Source: Saccoglossus kowalevskii
Taxonomy: Eukaryota > Hemichordata > Enteropneusta > Harrimaniidae
Length of the DNA stretch: 14,189 nucleotides
Direction: 5' to 3'
Assembly: GCF_000003605.2 (NCBI RefSeq)
Contig: NW_003156736.1
Span: forward strand, 522,446-536,634
The notes under the pieces were generated by a model. That model saw only the letters and a program-made list of their open reading frames with translations, searched no databases and was not told the DNA's origin. The translations under genes were made by a program, and so were the position numbers. Each line of letters begins with the position of its first letter. The first letter of the stretch is position 1. Shown one piece after another: positions 10,825 through 14,189 of this stretch.

Positions 10825-10832
10825 TGACGTCA
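10825..10832. promoter_or_regulatory. Full CRE (TGACGTCA), with a CCAAT box 22 bp downstream
   Basis: A perfect palindromic CREB/ATF site is followed by CCAATCAG at 10855-10862 on the plus strand. The pairing is typical of animal promoters, but I see no start codon or exon with it. Confidence 0.4.
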
Positions 10833-11054
10833 CCATTAACTATCGTGACCCTTGCCAATCAGGGCGTCGTTTTTAGAAACCTTTTTCCCAAATCAAATGT
10901 GAAATATACTGTATGCCCCTTGCACTGATCAAACGAGCCGTCTGTGCTGCCCGAGCACCTTATTCTTCGCGGCTTTGATATATATTGCATGGGAAATAAA
11001 GGAGATGCATGTAATTTAGCGTTATGACGGAAAACGCCTGTAACGGAGTCTGAG

Positions 11055-11124
11055 CCACGGGAATTCTAACGTGTGTCCTGCGCACTAATTGCGACACAAT
11101 GCCGCGCTGCCACTGCGATGGATC
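11055..11124 (-). mobile_element. tRNA-like SINE head (degenerate)
   Basis: Read on the minus strand, the segment has CGCAGTGGCAGCGCG, which resembles the A-box and D-arm of tRNA-Met-type genes. It is followed about 40 bases later by CGTTAGAATTCCCG, a B-box with a few changes from GGTTCGANTCC. An anticodon-arm-like stem GCATT/AGTGC is present, but its loop is 11 bases rather than 7, so this is not a functional tRNA. A tRNA-derived SINE or tRNA relic is the likely source. No tail is obvious to the left, so the far end is undefined. Confidence 0.45.
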
Positions 11125-11376
11125 CGGTACACGCATATGGCGGGGGCCAATTGGGAGCGTATAACTAAAAACAATATTATGCATAGGTTATTTGCGAGCA
11201 CTATCATCCTTCCACTGTAAACCGCAAAAGTAACGTTATGCAGTACTAAAACGAAGGGTCAATTACCGTTAAATATGACGAATCCCGCTCAATTATCAAC
11301 GATATTACCTACAACATACGTGCGTAAGAATAAAGTAATATCATTCACTAGCTTAATAAAGTAGTCTTTAATATAA

Positions 11377-11384
11377 TGACGTCA
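11377..11384. promoter_or_regulatory. Full CRE (TGACGTCA)
   Basis: The perfect palindrome extends to ATGACGTCAT (11376-11385). It is the second full CRE in the window, 552 bp from the first. It lies 5' of a short CpG-containing patch (CGCGCG near 11396). Confidence 0.4.
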
Positions 11385-11964
11385 TCAATACATTCGCGCG
11401 TTATTTAGGGAAGGTCACCACACATGTCAGAGTGTTTTCGCTGTCGTTGTACAATAGCGACTTGTCAAATATGACGAGTCGGTTATATAATTGGCGTGTA
11501 TAATTCTATATAAGTGGAATACAAATCCAGGCAACTTAAGCGTGGCGTTGTACTGTGGGTTTCCATTCTGTGATTTAGGACGGTGACATGACTGTTGAAT
11601 ACCAAATTCAATTTTGAATTCGGCGATAAAAAAAAATATCAAAATTGCACACTGTGACACTAGGCTCGAAATACAGTTGTCAATTCACTGGAATGTCAAT
11701 AACAAAACGAGTGCCTGTGCTGGGCATGCGCAAATGTACTACCAGTAATATTTCGATGATATAGAAAAATATTTTGAACACGTCTAACTTCTCATTAATA
11801 AAATGACAGGTAGCACTCATGATGTATACCATACGGCCCTAGATATGAGGGCGCAACCATGAATACCTCAGTAGACACAATACTTGTACGTAGCCAAAGG
11901 TAGATGTCTACGCTCGTTGTTCGGTTGCTTATTTCAGGAGAGTAACACTCGTGAATATAATCAG

Positions 11965-11990
11965 CGAGGAGAGGGGGGGGGGCTCCTCCA
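11965..11990. repeat. G10 run inside a short inverted repeat
   Basis: A run of ten G (11973-11982) is flanked by GAGGAG on the left and CTCCTC on the right, which can pair with the G run as the loop. Such runs are slippage-prone and often miscounted in sequencing. Confidence 0.6.
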
Positions 11991-12071
11991 TACCACTGAT
12001 TTGTACACGTATAAATTGGCTCTTTGAAAAATCATACAAAACGATTTTTTTGAAACAGGCCGATGCAACCG

Positions 12072-12114
12072 TTGTTTGTTTGTTTGTCCGTTTGTTTGTT
12101 TGTTTGTTTGTTTG
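12072..12114. repeat. (TTTG)n microsatellite
   Basis: About ten 4-bp units are present, with one interrupted unit (TCCG) at 12087-12090. The repeat explains the poly-Lys/Thr/Asn and poly-Phe/Val/Cys runs in open frames on both strands here. Confidence 0.95.
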
Positions 12115-12608
12115 CGACTGCAAACCTCGGCCAACATGTTGCCAGCCGCTTTATTTTCTGCAATATGTATAGATGGGCTAGTCAAAAGATCAATTGAAAA
12201 CAATTTGATATTTTCGGCTTCAAATAGAATATGTTTTTTTTTTTTTGCTAGACTGTCTGGGCATCAATTTTCATGTCAATAATTATTGTGTCAAATCAGT
12301 GAGGAGATCGTCTTCCTAATTTAGAAGTTAGCCTTGCCCTAAATCGTATTACACGGACACTTAAATCATCGCGTCCAATATTAGTTTGTCAAGTTGCTAG
12401 CAGTGGTATGTGGGCATCCGATCTCTCACGTTATCGTGTCTTCTGTACCAAATATATGGTTGCAGATAATATAGACCAGGAGAACAGTAGACACGAAAAC
12501 ATTTGAATATGGTTTCTGCGGCACTGTGCGGTTTTTACTAACACGTGGCAGACGTGACAGAAGTGACACTGAGACACAATTAGACAAAAAATATATCTGA
12601 ATCTGGTC

Positions 12609-12620
12609 AGCGCACGCGCG
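12609..12620 (+). promoter_or_regulatory. NRF-1-like site
   Basis: GCGCACGCGC at 12610-12619 is the core of the palindromic NRF-1 site. Only the outer 5' base (A at 12609) departs from the consensus YGCGCAYGCGCR. It lies 417 bp upstream of ATG 13027. NRF-1 is a known activator of nuclear genes for mitochondrial proteins, which matches the exon's presequence-like N-terminus. A GC-repeat origin is the alternative, since the local run is CG-alternating. Confidence 0.4.
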
Positions 12621-12783
12621 CGTCAGTTCCAATTTTAAACAAGGACAAAATTGAGAAGGAACTGTGTCTGTCGTTGGTGGCACAAAATCTTGTTCACACA
12701 TGCGCAAATACAAAGAAAATCCTTTGGTTGGTTCCCCGCCTCTACGCGCAAGCTCAAAGAGGACAGGTAATGGGAATACGCCA

Positions 12784-12945
12784 TTAAAGGGCACCTTCCA
12801 GTTAAGATTAATTTCACAACAAATTTACTTTCTGGACTAAAATAACAATGGATAACAAAAGATAGATTAACATTGTAAACAACATAAACAATAGTGTCCC
12901 ATGATTCTTTGGTGCAATCCATGGGATTGAGCGGTTCCCCTTTAA
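12784..12945. mobile_element. Short MITE flanked by TTAA (T2/Kolobok- or piggyBac-like)
   Basis: TTAA occurs at 12784-12787 and 12942-12945. Immediately inside, the left end reads AGGGCACC and the right end, reverse-complemented, reads AGGGGAACC. That gives short terminal inverted repeats with one mismatch and a one-base gap. The element body is 154 bp with no coding capacity, so it would be non-autonomous. Known: TTAA target duplications mark piggyBac and Kolobok transposons, and T2-type MITEs have termini resembling TTAAAGGR. The T2/Kolobok reading fits better because the ends start AGGG rather than CCC. Near the right end is a small hairpin, CAATCC-ATG-GGATTG (12915-12929). It lies just 13 bp from the CCAAT box of the downstream promoter. 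Confidence 0.55.
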
Positions 12946-12958
12946 TAAAATATGAAAT

Positions 12959-13036
12959 CTGATTGGTCGGGACATGGATTCTTCTAATTTGCTATTCAAT
13001 AGTACTTCCGGGGCACTTGTTCAAACATGGCGGCAA
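12959..13036 (+). promoter_or_regulatory. Core promoter with CCAAT, ETS and YY1-like motifs
   Basis: Three motifs lie within 80 bp upstream of and over the ATG at 13027. The first is an inverted CCAAT box with full NF-Y flanks (CTGATTGG, 12959-12966). The second is an ETS core, ACTTCCGG, at 13004-13011. The third is ATGGCGGC at 13027-13034, the core of the YY1-type start-codon motif. No TATA box is visible. This is the known layout of TATA-less promoters, where transcription starts near the ETS site and the 5' UTR is very short. ETS sites of this form bind GABP (NRF-2) in genes for mitochondrial proteins. The transcription start is inferred to lie at about 13005-13025. Confidence 0.6.
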
Positions 13037-13166
13037 ATTTAATTCTGATGTTGTCGACGAAAATTGCCCTATCGAAGAGGAATATTTGCCAAAAAGGAGG
13101 CACTCCATGGTCTGACTTAGCAGAATCTAGGAACGCACCTTTCGCGGCTTCATTGGGGAGCCCGAG
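13027..13166 (+). CDS. First coding exon (partial gene) of a probable nuclear-encoded mitochondrial protein
   Basis: Seen: ATG at 13027 opens a frame of 46 codons plus 2 bases that ends at a plausible donor, GAG|GTACAA, with the intron GT at 13167-13168. Read through unspliced, the frame stops at 13183-13185 after 52 codons. The peptide starts MAANLILMLSTKIALSKRNI. It has four basic residues (K12, K17, R18, K23), hydroxylated residues S10, T11 and S16, and no acidic residue before D30. Residues 36-46 read NAPFAASLGSP. Known: a basic, hydroxylated, acid-free N-terminus is typical of mitochondrial import presequences. The start is supported by its context: the ATG lies in ACATGGCGGC, a YY1-like motif found at the start codons of many animal housekeeping genes, and an ETS site lies 16 bp upstream. 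Inference: this is exon 1, phase 2, of a gene continuing to the right. I do not recognise the mature protein. Alternatives are a signal-anchor protein or a chance frame. Confidence 0.6.
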
Positions 13167-14189
13167 GTACAATCCCTCATTTTAAAAGTGCAAACTAAAG
13201 TAATAATTTAATAAATAAAGTAATAAATGCTCACACGTATCAGCAGTGTGGTACTATGTAGTACTTTTTTTTAATGTTACATGTACAGCCAAAACAAAGT
13301 CAGCTTGGACTTTCAGTTGCGAGACATGACAAAATAAACGCAGCGAGTGCTACATTTCGAAAATAAAAATACAAAATAAACGCGCCGGCCACTGCACGCG
13401 CGTTGGAAATAAATAGAACGCGTTGTGAAACAGTCTCACCAGCCACTCACGCAATATAATTATGCTATTATTTTGCATGTGGGAAATCGATGAGTGAACT
13501 CGAGCAAAATTATTCTAGTGCGAAAATTCGCTATATACCCGGCGTACTCGCTAAAACATCGAGAAAATTTGCCATTTCAAAGGACACCCCTTACAAATAA
13601 TTTTGTGAACATGACGTGCAAACAAGGATATAGCAAATTATCTTTTTTTTCTGTAATATTCGTGTGTAATCAGTAATTATGAAAATAATTTATGGGTGCA
13701 ATGAATTATTCTTAATATAAATTTCTGAATTATCTTGTCAAAATCATTTTTTTTTCAGTTTTTTTTCCTCCCCAAAATCGAAATAATTTCACAATGTCAA
13801 GAACTAATAGTAGTGTTCAACATTGTAAAATGTTGACTTCATGACACAGCAAACTCATGACTGACCGAAGCCGTTGTCTTTGTTAAAAAAATCGCCAATT
13901 TACCATAATCGTGGTTGTGAACTGTTTCGCTGATTTTTCAAAAGATCATATGGATACTAAGTATTTAATTCATATTCACCCCAACCATAACTTAGACCTT
14001 AATAGATATTCTAAGGTCTATGCCCCAACTAGTATTCGAATATTTTTTCGGAAATGTGAGACATTGTTCAAATATAATCCTGGACAAGGATATGTCTGAT
14101 AACAACTAATAATACGCAATTCTCCATGCAGTACTAGAAATTATTGCTGATACTAATCACGTTTTTATCGGAAAGTTACTCGCACGTGT
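13167..14189 (+). other. Presumed intron 1, running off the window
   Basis: After the donor at 13167 I see no convincing second exon. The pyrimidine tracts followed by AG near 13673 and 13759 lead into short or T-rich sequence. The longest open frame, 13911-14099, has no recognisable features and contains an inverted repeat. The stretch includes a CpG-rich patch (about 13329-13430) and long T runs around 13643-13765. The intron therefore probably exceeds 1 kb. Confidence 0.4.
13993..14020. repeat. 9-bp perfect inverted repeat, 10-base loop
   Basis: TAGACCTTA (13993-14001) pairs with TAAGGTCTA (14012-14020). It sits in the presumed intron and inside a short open frame, with no T run after it and no known role. 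Confidence 0.7.

Larger units (their letters stand above)
11385..12608. other. Non-coding stretch upstream of the right-hand gene
   Basis: No gene seen. It holds an NRF-1-like half-diverged site GGCATGCGCA at 11723-11732, the G10 run, the (TTTG)n repeat and a run of 13 T at 12234-12246. The minus-strand open frames at 11427-11660 and 12426-12794 have no recognisable domain. Confidence 0.5.

Noticed and set aside
11055-11124. Functional tRNA gene
   Set aside because: The anticodon loop is 11 bases, the B-box is altered and the acceptor stem does not pair.
11929-12203. Lys/Thr/Asn-repeat proteins on the minus strand
   Set aside because: The repeats are the (TTTG)n microsatellite translated in different frames.
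12426-12922. Minus-strand open frames of 122 and 95 codons
   Set aside because: They overlap the MITE and the promoter region of the plus-strand exon, overlap each other in different frames, and show no domain.

Overview
The window looks like animal (metazoan) nuclear DNA. It is AT-rich (roughly 36% GC by eye) and has no long open reading frames, no bacterial-style operons and no rRNA or intact tRNA genes. Nearly all of the open frames of 60-140 codons are of the length expected by chance, and none has a recognisable domain. The content fits the compact-to-medium genome of an invertebrate, perhaps marine: tRNA-derived SINE-like elements, a short TTAA-flanked MITE, a foldback element, minisatellites and tetranucleotide microsatellites. 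The species cannot be named from this sequence.

Layout. Bases 1-3180 are AT-rich non-coding DNA; the clearest item is a perfect palindromic nuclear-receptor site (2464-2475). At 3180-3355 lies a foldback (inverted-repeat) element, followed directly by a GC- and CpG-rich island (3421-3629) with exon-like open frames. At 5178-5430 there is a probable SINE: a tRNA-Glu-like head, a body that can fold, and a (CAAT)n tail. Bases 5431-8590 hold nothing I can identify. At 8591-8728 there is a 65-bp tandem duplication, then a CCAAT plus E-box pair (8776-8792) and an unexplained, mildly exon-like stretch. At about 9646-10133 there is a degenerate minisatellite with a 25-bp unit. Bases 10800-11400 carry a CRE, a CCAAT box, a tRNA-like SINE head on the minus strand and a second CRE.

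The one credible gene is at the right end. A first coding exon starts at ATG 13027 on the plus strand and ends at a splice donor after 13166. It encodes a basic, initially acid-free N-terminus that resembles a mitochondrial import presequence. Immediately upstream are a CCAAT box, an ETS (GABP/NRF-2-type) site and a YY1-like motif overlapping the ATG. An NRF-1-like site lies about 417 bp upstream. This motif set is known from nuclear genes for mitochondrial proteins, and so agrees with the peptide. A 154-bp TTAA-flanked MITE sits between the NRF-1-like site and the core promoter. The rest of the gene would lie beyond the right edge of the window.
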